A stretch of 64,000 nt of DNA, from contig CP091727.1 in the NCBI GenBank assembly GCA_022009855.1, positions 558,001 through 622,000 of the forward strand, read 5' to 3'. Under the pieces are notes generated by a model, which saw only the letters and a list, made by a program, of their open reading frames with translations, searched no databases and was not told the DNA's origin. Positions 39,024 to 49,570 of this stretch are shown here, piece by piece. Position 1 is the first letter of the stretch. Every line of letters starts with the position of its first letter. A program made the translations under genes and the position numbers. The stretch is from Lentisphaeria bacterium (lineage in GTDB: Bacteria; Verrucomicrobiota; Lentisphaeria; Victivallales; Victivallaceae).

Positions 39024-39797
39024 ATGGCATCAGAACAAAATCATACAGTCACCCCGTATCTGGTTCCGGCCCTGGAGCGCGGATTGCGGATTCTGGAACT
39101 GCTGTCGCGTTGCCCCGGGGGCCTGACGATGGCGGAAATGGCATCGCTGCGACTGCCGGCCGCCAGCCTCTACCGGCTGCTGGTGACACTGACGGAACTC
39201 GGCTATGTCGTCCGGGAGGAGACCGACCGCTACCGGTTGAGCCGAAAGCTCCTGTCGCTCGGATACCGCGGCATCGACGACTCCTCTCTGGTGGAAACGG
39301 CTCGCGAACCGATGCGCAGACTCCGGGACCGCTCCGGCGAAACCGTGATGCTCGGAGTCCTTCACGGCGCCGAGGGGATCGTGATTGAATCGGTACATTC
39401 CTGCCAGGCGGTCTGCGTTTCAGTCCGGATCGGCCATCACTACCCGCTTCACACTGCTGCGCCGGGCAAGGCGATGCTCGCTTTCCTGCCTGACCGGGAG
39501 AAAAAGGAGCTGCTGCGAAAGCTCCATTACACGAAATTCACCCGGGTCACCATCGATTCGGAGGAGGAACTCGAGCACGAACTGACGGAGGTCCGCCGGA
39601 TCGGAATCGCTTACGACCGGGGCGAGGAGCTGCCGGAGCTGCGCTGTGTCGGAGCACCCGTGCTGGACGTGTCGGGATATCCGGTCGCCGCCGTCTGGAT
39701 CGGTGGGCCAGAATCCCGGCTGGATGACCGAACACTGGAACAGTTCGGCGCGCTGGTGCGCGAAACCGCCGCGCAAATTCAGGAGCGGCTCTGCTGA
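39024..39797 (+). CDS. IclR-family transcriptional regulator
   Basis: The intact 257-residue product has the winged helix (ALERGLRILELLSRCPGGLT; LPAASLYRLLVTLTELGYVV) and the IclR effector domain (SVRIGHHYPLHTAAPGKAML, GIAYDRGEELPELRCVGAPV, LDVSGYPVAAVWIGGP). IclR proteins bind small organic or sugar acids. It lies 100 bases upstream of an SDR and an FAD-dependent oxidoreductase on the same strand and probably controls them. A palindrome overlapping its own promoter suggests autoregulation. Confidence 0.88.
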   Translation: MASEQNHTVTPYLVPALERGLRILELLSRCPGGLTMAEMASLRLPAASLYRLLVTLTELGYVVREETDRYRLSRKLLSLGYRGIDDSSLVETAREPMRRLRDRSGETVMLGVLHGAEGIVIESVHSCQAVCVSVRIGHHYPLHTAAPGKAMLAFLPDREKKELLRKLHYTKFTRVTIDSEEELEHELTEVRRIGIAYDRGEELPELRCVGAPVLDVSGYPVAAVWIGGPESRLDDRTLEQFGALVRETAAQIQERLC

Positions 39798-39896
39798 AGC
39801 ACTGCTGCGAAACCGCGAAGTTCCCGGCCGCCGTCAGGAAATCAGGAAAACATGGAAGGGAAACAAACAGCCGTTTCTCAACGCAGGAGGTATGAC

Positions 39897-40617
39897 ATGG
39901 AATGGAAAGAAGCCAGGATTCTCGTCACCGGTGGTTCCGGCGGATACGGTCGCGGCATCGCCGCCGTACTCAAAGAGGCGGGCGCCGAACTATGGATCAC
40001 CGGACGCGACCCGGCAAAGCTGGAGAAAACGGCAGCGGAACTCGGCGTTCACGCCATACCGGCGGACGTCACCTCCGGGGCCGACTGGGACCGCGTCATG
40101 CGGGAGATCGGCGCTCTCGATGTTCTGGTCAACAATGCCGGTTCCGGCGGCAGAATCGCTCCCGTCGTCGAACAGAGTGACGAGGAGATCATCCGCACGA
40201 TCGAAACCAACCTCACCGGCGCTCTCCTCGGCTGTCGCCGGGCCGCGGCGGTGATGATGCGGCGGAAACGCGGCACCATCATCAACATCGCCAGCGTCTG
40301 CGCACTCTACGCGTGGCCCGCCTGGAGCGTCTATACCGCAGCCAAAGCGGGACTGGCCAAATTCAGCCATGGCCTCTACACCGAGCTGCGCCCCTGGGGA
40401 ATCCGGGTCAGCTGTGTCTATCCCTCCTGGGGGGCAGACCGACTTCAACCATGCGGCAGGAATCCGCGGCGCGGCGGAGGATCCGAAACTGGCCGCCCGG
40501 TGCATTTCCCCGGAGGCCCTGGGGAAGCTGATCCGCTCGATTCTGGAACAGCCGGACTATCTGGCGGTTCCGGATGTCACGCTTCAACCGGTAATTCAAG
40601 AAATTTCTCCGATGTGA
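39897..40617 (+). CDS. Short-chain dehydrogenase/reductase
   Basis: ILVTGGSGGYGRGIAAVLKE is the NAD(P)-binding Rossmann motif, LDVLVNNAGSGG the structural NNAG, INIASVCALY carries the Ser and VYTAAKAGLAKF the YxxxK pair. A break in a run of six Gs near 40430 separates the last 60 residues (TDFNHAAGIRGAAEDPKLAA ... VTLQPVIQEISPM). The start at 39897 has AGGAGG six bases upstream; ATG at 39892 is too close. It probably oxidises a sugar or sugar alcohol in the pathway of the following oxidoreductase. Confidence 0.82.
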
Positions 40618-40643
40618 CGCCGGTTCCGGACAAGGAGGAAAAT

Positions 40644-42569
40644 ATGAGCAGCGTATTTCTCGAAGCGGAATCATTCCGCAACCGTGGCGGCTGGGTGGTG
40701 GACACCGTTCCGATGCACCGGATGGGCTCCGCCTGTCTGATGGCGCACGGCGCCGGCGTACCGGTCGCAGACGCGGAGACCGAAATCGACATCGATTGCC
40801 CCGGCGAATACCATCTCTTCGCCCGCACCCGCGACTGGACCGCGGTCTGGGAACGAGGTACGCCGGCCGGTCGGTTCACACTGCGGATCGACGGGATCGA
40901 CCTTCCGACAGAGCTCGGGACCAACGGAGCGGGTGGGCATGGCAGAAGGCCGGCAGCATCCGGCTCACCCAGGGGGAAACATCGGCTGGCGCTTCACGAT
41001 CTCACCGGATTCAACGGCCGCTGCGATGCAATCTATCTTACCACCGATCCGGAGGAGATTCCTCCGGACGGGGGCGCGGAACTGGACGCCTTCCGACGGG
41101 AACACACTCCGATCGAAACGGCGGACGATCCGGTCATCTACGACCTCGTCGTCGCGGGAGGAGGCATTGCGGGGACCGTGACAGCGCTCGCCGCCGCCCG
41201 GCTCGGCCTGACGGCGCTTCTGCTGCAGGACCGGCCGGTACCCGGCGGCTGCAACAGCTCTGAAATCCGGGTGCCGCTCGGCGGCTGCACCCACATCGGT
41301 CCCTATCCGAACATCGGCAACACGGTTCGCGAGATTGCGCCGCTTTTCCTGACTCCCGGCGCAAAACCGGCGCAGTGGTATGAGGATACCCGCAAGATCA
41401 ATGCATTCCGTGTCGATTGCGCGGGAAAGGCGGAACTGCGATTGAATGAGCATGTTGTCGCAGTGGAAACCGCTCCCGGCGACCCGGCGCGCATCACGGC
41501 GGTGATTACCCGGCACACGTTGACGGGGCAGGAAACCCGGTACCGGGGCCGCCTCTTCTCCGACTGTACAGGTGACGGTTCCGTCGCCGCGGCGGCGGGA
41601 GCGTCGTTCCTCTACGGAACCGAGGGGCGGGAGATCTTCGGGGAATCGCTCGCACCGGAGAGGTCGTCGCGGGAGGTGATGGGGCTTTCGGTGCTCTGGA
41701 CCAGCGTCGAAGAGGATCATCCGGTGCCGTTTCCCGAGATCGACTGGGGCGTTGAATTCAACGAGGAGAACTGCCGCTGTGTGACCGAGGGAGACTGGGA
41801 GGCGGAATGCGGCCAGTACCGCGATCAAGTCGAAGAGGCCGAATACATCCGCGACTATTCGCTGATGACCACCTTTGCCAACTGGTCCTGGCTGAAAAAT
41901 CGTTCCCGTCGGAAGGCGGAGTGGGCGAACCGGCGCATCGACTGGATCTCCGCCTGCGGCGGCAAACGGGAGGGACGACGTTTTCTCGGTGATTACGTCA
42001 TGACTCAGCGGGACATCGAAGAGGAAATTCCGCATCCGGACGGCACGGCGGCGCTCTCCTGGTCGATCGACCTGCACTATCCGGAGCCGGAAAACCGGGC
42101 GGCATTCGCAGAACCGTTCCGCTCCTGCGCCTATCATCGCGGCATCCGGTCATTTTATCCGGTACCGTATCGCTGTCTTTACGCCCGGGATGTGAAAAAT
42201 CTCTTCCTGGGCGGCAGGCTGCTCAGTCTTTCGCACATCGCCTTTTCGGCGGCGCGGGTGATGCGGACCCTCGGCTGTCTGGGCGAAGTGGTCGCCATGG
42301 CGGCAAAGGTATGCTGCGAAAAGGAAGTTCTGCCGCGGGAACTTTACCTGCACCATCTGGAGGCGCTCCGGGAGCGGATGCGCGCCGGCATCCCCACCCC
42401 GGAGCAGTTTGCCTGCCCCTCCGTCGGGCGTTGGGAATCCTACCACTTCAAGGAGCGGGGTTACTTCCACTACGACGAACGACAGCAGTGCTATGAGCTC
42501 GACGAACGGACGAAAGCCGACATCCGCGCGCTGGGCAGGGAGCATCTGTTCCCGCACACCGGGAATTGA
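40644..42569 (+). CDS. FAD-dependent oxidoreductase with N-terminal carbohydrate-binding-like domain
   Basis: The start at 40644 follows AAGGAGG. The N-terminal 140 residues form a beta-sandwich-like module (VFLEAESFRNRGGWVVDT, then EIDIDCPGEYHLFARTRDW). Two compensating indels near 40935 and 40970 hide GWAWQKAGSIRLTQGKHRLA. The FAD domain begins YDLVVAGGGIAGTVTALAAA and continues GRLFSDCTGDGSVAAAAGAS, with FLGGRLLSLSHIAFSAARVM near the end. It is of the 'FAD-dependent oxidoreductase' group common in PVC polysaccharide clusters. There is no signal peptide, so it is cytoplasmic. The sandwich module suggests the substrate is a glycan or glycoside. It is co-transcribed with the SDR. Confidence 0.8.
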   Translation: MSSVFLEAESFRNRGGWVVDTVPMHRMGSACLMAHGAGVPVADAETEIDIDCPGEYHLFARTRDWTAVWERGTPAGRFTLRIDGIDLPTELGTNGAGGHGRRPAASGSPRGKHRLALHDLTGFNGRCDAIYLTTDPEEIPPDGGAELDAFRREHTPIETADDPVIYDLVVAGGGIAGTVTALAAARLGLTALLLQDRPVPGGCNSSEIRVPLGGCTHIGPYPNIGNTVREIAPLFLTPGAKPAQWYEDTRKINAFRVDCAGKAELRLNEHVVAVETAPGDPARITAVITRHTLTGQETRYRGRLFSDCTGDGSVAAAAGASFLYGTEGREIFGESLAPERSSREVMGLSVLWTSVEEDHPVPFPEIDWGVEFNEENCRCVTEGDWEAECGQYRDQVEEAEYIRDYSLMTTFANWSWLKNRSRRKAEWANRRIDWISACGGKREGRRFLGDYVMTQRDIEEEIPHPDGTAALSWSIDLHYPEPENRAAFAEPFRSCAYHRGIRSFYPVPYRCLYARDVKNLFLGGRLLSLSHIAFSAARVMRTLGCLGEVVAMAAKVCCEKEVLPRELYLHHLEALRERMRAGIPTPEQFACPSVGRWESYHFKERGYFHYDERQQCYELDERTKADIRALGREHLFPHTGN

Positions 42570-42591
42570 CGACAACTGCATCTCCGAGGGA

Positions 42592-42613
42592 GAAAGGCGC
42601 GCCCGGAGTTTTT
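42592..42613 (+). terminator. Weak hairpin plus T-tract between converging genes
   Basis: CTCCG pairs with CGGAG across a 7-base core, followed by TTTTT, between the oxidoreductase end and the convergent small gene. The stem is short. Confidence 0.35.
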
Positions 42614-42617
42614 CCGT

Positions 42618-42965
42618 TCAGACAAGCAGGGCGGCGTTGTCGAGGATCTTCCGCCCGGCGGAGCAGGCAGGGCAGTCACACCATTTGCCGCCCTTCGCCT
42701 GCACTTCGCGGGCGTGTGCGGCAATCGCGGAAGCCCGCTCTTCGCCGAAAATCTGCTTGCCTCGCGAAGATTCGAAGAATTCAATGACATGCCCGATCGG
42801 GGCGATATCGTCTTTCAACTCCAGCACAAGCGCATCGGCCGCCGCTTTCTTCGCGGCGGGAACCGCGGCGTCGAGCCATTTCTGTGCGGCATCCTTGAGC
42901 TCCTGGCAGCAGGAGGGAGCGGCGATCATCTCCTGCACAATCTGTTTCAATTCCTGTTTTTCCAT
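42618..42965 (-). CDS. Small conserved protein with C-terminal CDCPAC motif
   Basis: The intact 115-residue product is helical: MEKQELKQIVQEMIAAPSCC, QELKDAAQKWLDAAVPAAKK, and ends KWCDCPACSAGRKILDNAAL. The CxCPxC cluster and the N-terminal SCC could bind a metal. From memory, similar short proteins in gut bacteria are auto-annotated 'Hsp90' without any Hsp90 domain; I do not use that name. It reads toward the oxidoreductase. Function unknown. Confidence 0.7.
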   Translation of the reverse strand: MEKQELKQIVQEMIAAPSCCQELKDAAQKWLDAAVPAAKKAAADALVLELKDDIAPIGHVIEFFESSRGKQIFGEERASAIAAHAREVQAKGGKWCDCPACSAGRKILDNAALLV

Positions 42966-43400
42966 TTTAACCTCCTGTCATTTCGAGCTGTCGGCCGGAT
43001 TCCGGCCGTTGAATTCCTCTTCCCCAATAGAATAGATCGGCGAGGAGGCAATTTCAAGCCGGAATCATCTTTTTTCACGAGATCCCCCCACTCTCTGGCG
43101 GGATCAACTGCTTACAGATGGAGCCGAACAATTTGACCGGAGCGGCGTGGATCATGCCGAAAACGATCCAAACGGGAAAACCGGATGCTCCAAGAGACAA
43201 TCGGCGCCTTGATTACTGAATTGAAAAATCTGCTTTTCTTGACTGCTTCCACGTAATGCCCCCGGAGGAAAAAAAGGGGCTGTACCCATACGAGATTCAT
43301 CTTTTGAACCATGCCGAGTTGAAAACGAAGACAACAGAGTTATATTTCCGTAGTTGCGAATCGGCAGCCGGACAACAACAAACCAGGATACATTTGTGCT

Positions 43401-43730
43401 ATGGGGGTTTCAGTTTTTACACTTCTGGTCCTCTACGTCTTCGTAATTCCGTGCGGGCTCTGTTTTTGAGGGAGCATCGTCCAGACTGGTTTCGCCATGG
43501 GAGACTCTTTTTGTGGATTGCCGCGCTTTCCGTATTCTCATGGTGTGGCGTTGTCGGAACCGTTCTGATTTCTTATTTCTGCGGTCTTTTTCATTCCTCG
43601 CGGACCGGAACTCATTTTCGCGCTTTTCTTCGGCTGGTCCTATCTCTGGATCGCCTCGGTTCCTGTGTTTGCCGTCTACGGGATTCTCCGATTGGTGCGC
43701 CGGCTTTCCCTGCGTATCGGCAACCGATGA
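43401..43730 (+). CDS. Probable small integral membrane protein
   Basis: Joining three frames across two T-run breaks (near 43470 and 43590) gives about 110 residues: MGVSVFTLLVLYVFVIPCGL, FLREHRPDWFRHGRLFLWIA, ALSVFSWCGVVGTVLISYF, then IPRGPELIFALFFGWSYLW and ILRLVRRLSLRIGNR. Three to four membrane segments alternate with charged loops, which chance would rarely produce. There is no recognised family and only a weak ribosome site. The flanks 42966-43400 and 43731-44282 show no other gene I can support. Confidence 0.4.
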
Positions 43731-44282
43731 TTGCGGCAGAGTCAGTACTTGCCGCGAATCGTAAAAATTTCCGATCGTTTCGCCAGACCATGGACGCAGT
43801 GGTCAATCCCCTGACGAGCCGAGGCATATCCCCGCGCCTCTCTCCCCGGGGGGATAATTTTCATTAAAAATCGGTGTAGGAATCCCTTGGATTGCCATAT
43901 CCCGCAGGCTACCCGGTTGAAAGCACCGAAACAGCCTTCAGCCGGAGCGTGACATTGCAGATTCGAATGAATCTTTCCGAAGAGACAAGCCCGCTCTGAT
44001 CGGTCAGAGGCGTCAACTGCGCCAGGTCACATTCGTCATCTGTAATCACGCAGAAGCAAATGTGCGCAAAACAGCGGACACTACCACAGCTTTTTTCCTG
44101 CACCTGTTTTTTGCATGATCGACCAGTCGCGTATGCCATGTTTCAGACGGATGCCGGATATCACAGCGCCCAAAGGGAAAATTTACAGACTGCTTCGTTG
44201 GAAACAGCCTGTAAACATGTTCTCTCTGGATCTCGTTGTTCGAAAACTTATTTCCTGCCGGCATCCCTTTTTTCAAACTGTA

Positions 44283-46930
44283 TTACCGAATACAATCTGC
44301 TGGATTTCGTTGTGACGATCCCGTCCCCCAGGCAAGCGCGCCCTGGCGCTGATCAGTTCCATTGTTGTCGTTGACCAGAAACGAGAGACGGAAAAGTCCT
44401 CCCACCTCAGGCCTTATGAAAAACAAAGTTTCCCATGGCATCGCTATTTCATAGCGGGTTTTTCTGTCCGCGTGGAAGAACTTGTAACTGCTCCGGGTGC
44501 GCACCGCCCCTCCGTCGAATCCCGGAGGAATCGAACTTGGGACCAGAATGCTGTCGCCGACGGAAGAACGCCACCCCGTTTCCAGTTCAATTGTGGTCAT
44601 GGGATCAACCTTGACCGGCGCAAGCCCGATTTGAATACTGTCGCCTTGCCAGAGCGGGAATTTCTGATGGTGGATTTCGTCATCCAGTTCCGCTGCAATG
44701 AAGAGGTATTTTTCATTCCAGGCAATCCAGATTTTGCCGCCCACTTCCGCTGCACCCGGGAAGACATGCTTGCCGTAAACATCACAAATCTGACGCGCGT
44801 GTTTCTTCAAATTGATGGCTGGAAATTTCTTCCATTCATCAAGTTCACCATCTTTGCGAAAATCCTCCTGCGGCATATAATGACATGGATTGTAACCGAT
44901 TCTGTCCGTCACTTCAACAGGATCGTGATCGGAAAATTCAAAAATCACCTTGATGTCATGCAACCGGTACGGCACGACGGGACCCGGCAGCAACGGAATT
45001 TTAACCTCTGCAGTCTCTTTTGCCGGCAATTTCATCTCCGGCGCAGCAGAGAATTCCTGACCGGCAATTGTACCGCGAATCTTGCTCAGCGTCTGCCGAG
45101 CCTCGGGAAAGCGGTTTTTCAAACGCAGAACCAGATTGCCCTCTGCATCCAGCCGGAGCGCTTCCGACTCAAGCTGGGGAGTGACTTCAAATTGGAAAAA
45201 CAGAAGTCCACAGAGTCTGCCTGCCCGGCGGAGTTCGCCTGAGACGGCGGCGCCGCCGACTTTTTTTCGGAAACGGGCAGTCTGACCTGCCCGGGCTGAA
45301 ATTCACCGTTTCGCAGTTTTAAACGGAAATCCGCCGGCGCCTGAAACTCAAGTGTCATCGGGATACGGAAAAAAGCCGGAGTTTTTTCACGCAACACCAC
45401 CTCTTTGCTTGTGCTTACGCTCTGGACCGGCCCGCTCAGGTAAACCGTGGTTGTGTTGAGCAGAAGGTAGATCCTGCCGTCCAAAGGAAGCAACTCCCGG
45501 GTTCGTCCCATCAGGTCGGTAACCTTGACCGGTCCGGTTGCCGCCACCTCCAGCACGACAGGTTTCCCGGTGCCCCAGAGCTGGTAGACCTCTTTCCCGT
45601 CACGCTGATATTTCAACCCGAGGCCGGGAGCCAGACCGGCAACTTCGCCAATCAGCTCGGCTCCATCCACCGCCCGGGTCATTGCGGCAAACGCGCTGAA
45701 CCCTGGTTCCGGCAGAAAACGGTTCGTCTTGGTAAGAAATGCAAGGTACCAGGGGAATTTTTTTGATCCTGCTCCCGAAGGATGAAGTTGTACCAGTGGG
45801 CCCGTTCCACTCCCGCTCTGGCGAAGTTTCCGTAAGTGCGGGGAATATAGGCCGCCTGCATCTCCGGAGAAACACCCGTGTCGCGGCCGACCGGATAACC
45901 GAATTCATCCGCATAGATCGGAATTTTACGTCCTCCGGCATACTGATCAATCCGCTTCCTGAGCCACACCATATCCGGGTAAAGCGTCTCCGGCGGGCAT
46001 GCCCACTCCGTCCACCGGTAGGGGTGAACACTTACAACATCAAGATAGTTCAAGCCGCCGAGCTTGAAAAAAGAGTCATACCATCCCCGCGGTACAAGCG
46101 AAGTACTGCATCCAACGACCTTGACAGACTGGGATTTCGTCTTGACGGCCTCATAGGAGGCTTTCAGCAGCGTAAGATAGTTTTCCGGCGTGGGAGCGAC
46201 AACTCCATGGAGCAGAAATGCCGCGTTGAATTCGTTCCAGATCTCGATTTCATCGCTTTCCGGAAAGGTATCGATCAGCCAGGTCAGATAACGTTTCCAG
46301 GCGGCGACGCCCTCCGGAGTGTGAGGAGAAGAAAATCGATCGTAGTGGCGATTCCCGTAGGCTGCAATGAGCATAACTCTGAAATTCTCCACCGTTTTTC
46401 TGGTGATTCGCGGGACGGGGTTGTTGACATCGAGGACTCCCTTCTCCCGTTCGCTCTGATTCCAGGACGCGGAGTCGCGCAGTTCCGAGATTCCGGCGGC
46501 ACGCAGCAGCGTCCGGATACCATGCGGCCAGGTAAGATGCCCGAAATGGCTGGTTGATCCATACAGAGAGCGTTTTTTCGGCAGCGGCGGAATTTCGCCG
46601 ACGACCGCAAAGCGGCACTCGCCACCGTCGGAGATCCGGAAAAGGTAGCTCCCGGGCTCGAAAACAGGAAGCTGAAGTTTTCCCGTCCCTGCCGGAATCT
46701 CGCCGCTGTCGACAAGTTCCCCCAGAAATCAGTAACCGTATAACTGCGTACGGAAGATGACGAAACAAAATTCACTTCGATCGCCGGAGTGCTGACCGTG
46801 ACTACATTGGCCTGAATTCCCTGAAGATGTTCCAGATTCGACCGAACGGCCGGCGCTTGCGGAGAGACCGCTGCCATAACGGGAACAGAGCATGCTGCCA
46901 GCATCACTGTAATTTTTTGAAAAGCTCCAT
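44283..46930 (-). CDS. Secreted GH39-like glycoside hydrolase with CBM9-like C-terminal domain
   Basis: The start at 46930 has AGGAG. An A-run repair gives the signal peptide MELFKKITVMLAACSVPVMA. The barrel shows SDEIEIWNEFNAAFLL (acid/base Glu), SVHPYRWTEWACPPETLYPD and KIPIYADEFGYPVG (nucleophile Glu). A mid-domain follows, then the CBM9-like part (AWNEKYLFIAAELDDEIHHQ, GDSIQIGLAPVKVD, FRLSFLVNDNNGTDQRQG). At least five breaks (near 46905, 46700, 46410, 45690 and 45150). It is the last gene of a leftward GH51-pseudopilin-GH39 operon. The substrate may be an arabinoxylan-type glycan, judging by the GH51 partner. Confidence 0.72.
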
Positions 46931-46954
46931 CTTATTGCTCCTGAGATCAAATTA

Positions 46955-47729
46955 TTATTTCGAGACCAGGCCGACGGCATCCGCCGTCCTGAGCCAGCGT
47001 TTCAGGTAGAACGGTGTATTGTACAGCTCTTCACCGGTTTTCATGGTGGCGTGGCCGTCGGCAAACGCGACGGAAATCCGTCCGCTGTGTGCCTGGTAGA
47101 CGGCGGTCTTGGTCCCAAGAACATCTTCACTCGTTTGATAGAAAATGGCATAGGGAGTCCGCGTGCCGCTGTAAGTTCCGTCATATCTGGCCGTATCGGC
47201 AAAAACCACGGTTTGTGCCGGGGATTTCATCCTTGCCGTGACCATGTACCGGTTTTCGCCGAAATCGTCTGCCTTGAGGAAATACACCCCCATAGGTGTT
47301 CTTGGCCCGGTGACAGAGGCGGCAGCCAACATGGTCGCATCGATTCCGAAGGATTGAATATGGACATTTACGGTGTTGAGGTCATAGGGACGGCTCTCCG
47401 GGCACATCGTGGAGGCGTGGTTCAGATATCTGCCGGAACGGATGAGTTTGGCTCCTTCCAGCCGGCAGGCCAGGTGAAACGCCCAGCAATTGTAGTTCAG
47501 CCCCGAACCTGCAGAGTACTGCTGCGTAATGATGAAAAAAGCCGCGATTGTCCTGCGCATACATGAGTTGCGCGGTGATCGACTGCTTCTTGTTGTTCAA
47601 ACAGGTCGATGCCCGCGCCTTGTCGCGCGCTTTGCCGAATACAGGCAGCAGCATACCGGCCAGAACGGCGATGATCGCAATTACGATCAGGAGTTCTATA
47701 AGCGTGAATTTCAGGCAGTTAGTCTTCAT
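46955..47729 (-). CDS. Pseudopilin with H-X9-DG motif
   Basis: The leader is very short (MKTNCLK), then FTLIELLIVIAIIAVLAGML, followed by LPVFGKARDKARASTCLNNK. The C-terminal motif HSGRISVAFADGHATM has exactly nine residues between His and DG. Lys occupies -1. One break near 47540. It lies between GH51 and the GH39-like gene and is 24 bases upstream of the latter. A 14-codon reading frame with its own ribosome site overlaps its start. Confidence 0.82.
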
Positions 47730-47763
47730 GATGGCCTCCTTTGGGGTGACGGGATTTTTTCAT
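47719..47763 (-). CDS. Possible 14-residue leader peptide overlapping the pseudopilin start
   Basis: MKKSRHPKGGHHED starts six bases after AAAGGAGG and ends 11 bases inside the pseudopilin gene. The pseudopilin's own AAAGGAGG lies within its codons, so its translation could open or block that site. It is too short to judge by composition. Confidence 0.35.
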   Translation of the reverse strand: MKKSRHPKGGHHED

Positions 47764-47965
47764 TGCCGTGCCTCCTTTCTCTGACAATCTTCTATCTCCT
47801 GAAATTTCGATCTGTAATATTTTATATGACTTAAAATTGATTCTGCCTCTACTGGGAAATCCGTGCCGATGGAGAAGCTTTGAATGAGGCGTCCCATGAA
47901 ATTTTTTCATATTGCAATCATAAATTTTATTGTCTGGATGACGAAAACAGAGTATCGTACAATGT

Positions 47966-49444
47966 TCAGGAACAATTCTGTTTGAGCCTGCATGGAATCC
48001 GAATCCGGTTCCACGAAGCCGGCTCGAGAGTGCCGGACAGAATACTTCCATTCAGCGTAAGATTTTTGAAATCATGCAGTTTTACCGGGGAATCCGTTTC
48101 TGTATTGACGGCATGACAATCGTCACAGGAGAGAGTCACACCTTCCGGCATCCCGGTGATTTCAATTCCTGAAAGCGAAAATTCAAAATTCACTTTGCTT
48201 CCCACCCGGCGCGACGTCACAAACAAAAAAAAGTGAGGATTCCGCTTCATTCCAGACGGCGCTCATGTAGAGCTCCTCAAGCGTTTCCTTTGAGAAATTC
48301 AATTTCAAGGCTTCGCCCCGGCCGTAACGGGAGGTCTCGGCGAATACCGGATAGGTCGTCTGTTTCCAGAGTCTGCCGCCCGGTGCTGTACGAATCGGAG
48401 CGATTACATTGATGGTCTGCGCCACGCATGCAAGGTGGACAATGTCGGCATGATTGTGGAAAAGAGAAAGAAGCTCTCCGGCCACGGCTGCATCAAGAAG
48501 TGAAAAGTCCTGTTCCAGTAAAGGCCGGCCGACGGTCCAGCGGGTTTCAGGGGAATCACGCCGATCCGAATCCCAGACGATCCATTCGTCGATGCTGAGC
48601 AATACATCGTGGGGTGCATTTTTCATCTTTTTTACTTCACGGCAGAGAGAAATAGCGTTTTCAATTCCTGCGGCGAAGTGATCGGTGCGGCGAAGAAACT
48701 CCTCCGGCTCGTATGCTTTGATGTTGAACCCTTCGTGCAATGAGAGGTAATCCACATGTTCATAGGCCATTTCCAGAACAGTTCTGTTCCACTCGGGGCT
48801 GGATATGTTTCCGCAGAGAATCATCTTGAGATCCGGGTCGTACCTCTTGAACATCTTTGCAGTTTCACAGGCGAGCCGCCCATACTCCTCGGCGGATTTG
48901 TGTCCGATCTCCCAGTCTCCGTAGATCTCGTTCCCGAGACACCAGTAACGGACGTTGTAGGGCTCTTCATGTCCGTTGTGTCGACGCAGTTCGCTGTAGC
49001 GGGTACCGCCGGGAACATTACAGTACTCAAAAAGATCAAGCGCTTCCATGATGCCCCGGGTGGAGAGGTTGAGGGTGATCATCGGCCTGGAACCGGCTTT
49101 TTTCTGCCCACTTCATGAATTCATCGATTCCGAAGATGTTGGGTTCGTGCTGTTTCCATGCAAAATCGAGCCGGGCGGGGGCGTTTTGCACGCTCCCCGA
49201 TCCCTTCCTCCCAATGCCATGTATCGGTGAAGCAGCCGCCGGGATAACGGCTCACCGGCATATCAAGTTCACGGACGGCTTCCAGAACATCCTGCCGAAA
49301 ACCGTCGGCATCGGCGGTTGGATCAGACGGATCGTAGATTCCACCATAGACATTGCGCCCGAGATGTTCTATCAAGCCTCCGTAAAGCTCCGGAGCCACG
49401 GGAGCAAGACGTTTCCCCATATCCACCGCAATTGAAACTGCCAT
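47966..49444 (-). CDS. abfA: GH51 alpha-L-arabinofuranosidase
   Basis: LYGGLIEHLGRNVYGGIYDP, PVSRYPGGCFTDTWHWEEGI, RYWCLGNEIYGDWEIGHKSA (acid/base Glu in GNE) and LLSIDEWIVWDS (nucleophile region) are GH51 hallmarks, and the C-terminal sandwich ends SGTLEPASWNRIRI. Breaks lie near 49175-49090, where DEFMKWAEK links the halves, and near 48205. There is no signal peptide, so it is probably cytoplasmic and acts on imported arabino-oligosaccharides. It is the first gene of a leftward operon with a pseudopilin and a secreted GH39-like enzyme, and divergent from an AraC regulator. Confidence 0.88.
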
Positions 49445-49512
49445 AATCCAGAAATCCTCTCTCTTGACGAAGCCGCTTTGCCGAACAGCTTCTACCGTTC
49501 TACGGTCATGGA

Positions 49513-49540
49513 TTGACAAATAAAATTATAAACCTATATT
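49513..49540 (+). promoter_or_regulatory. Consensus promoter of the divergent AraC gene
   Basis: A perfect TTGACA and TATATT are 16 bases apart, 31 bases before the AraC ATG. A minus-strand TATAAT at 49525-49530 lies inside it and may serve the GH51 operon, so the two promoters overlap. Confidence 0.6.
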
Positions 49541-49570
49541 AATTATGAAAAAAAAGAGATAAAAAACAAG

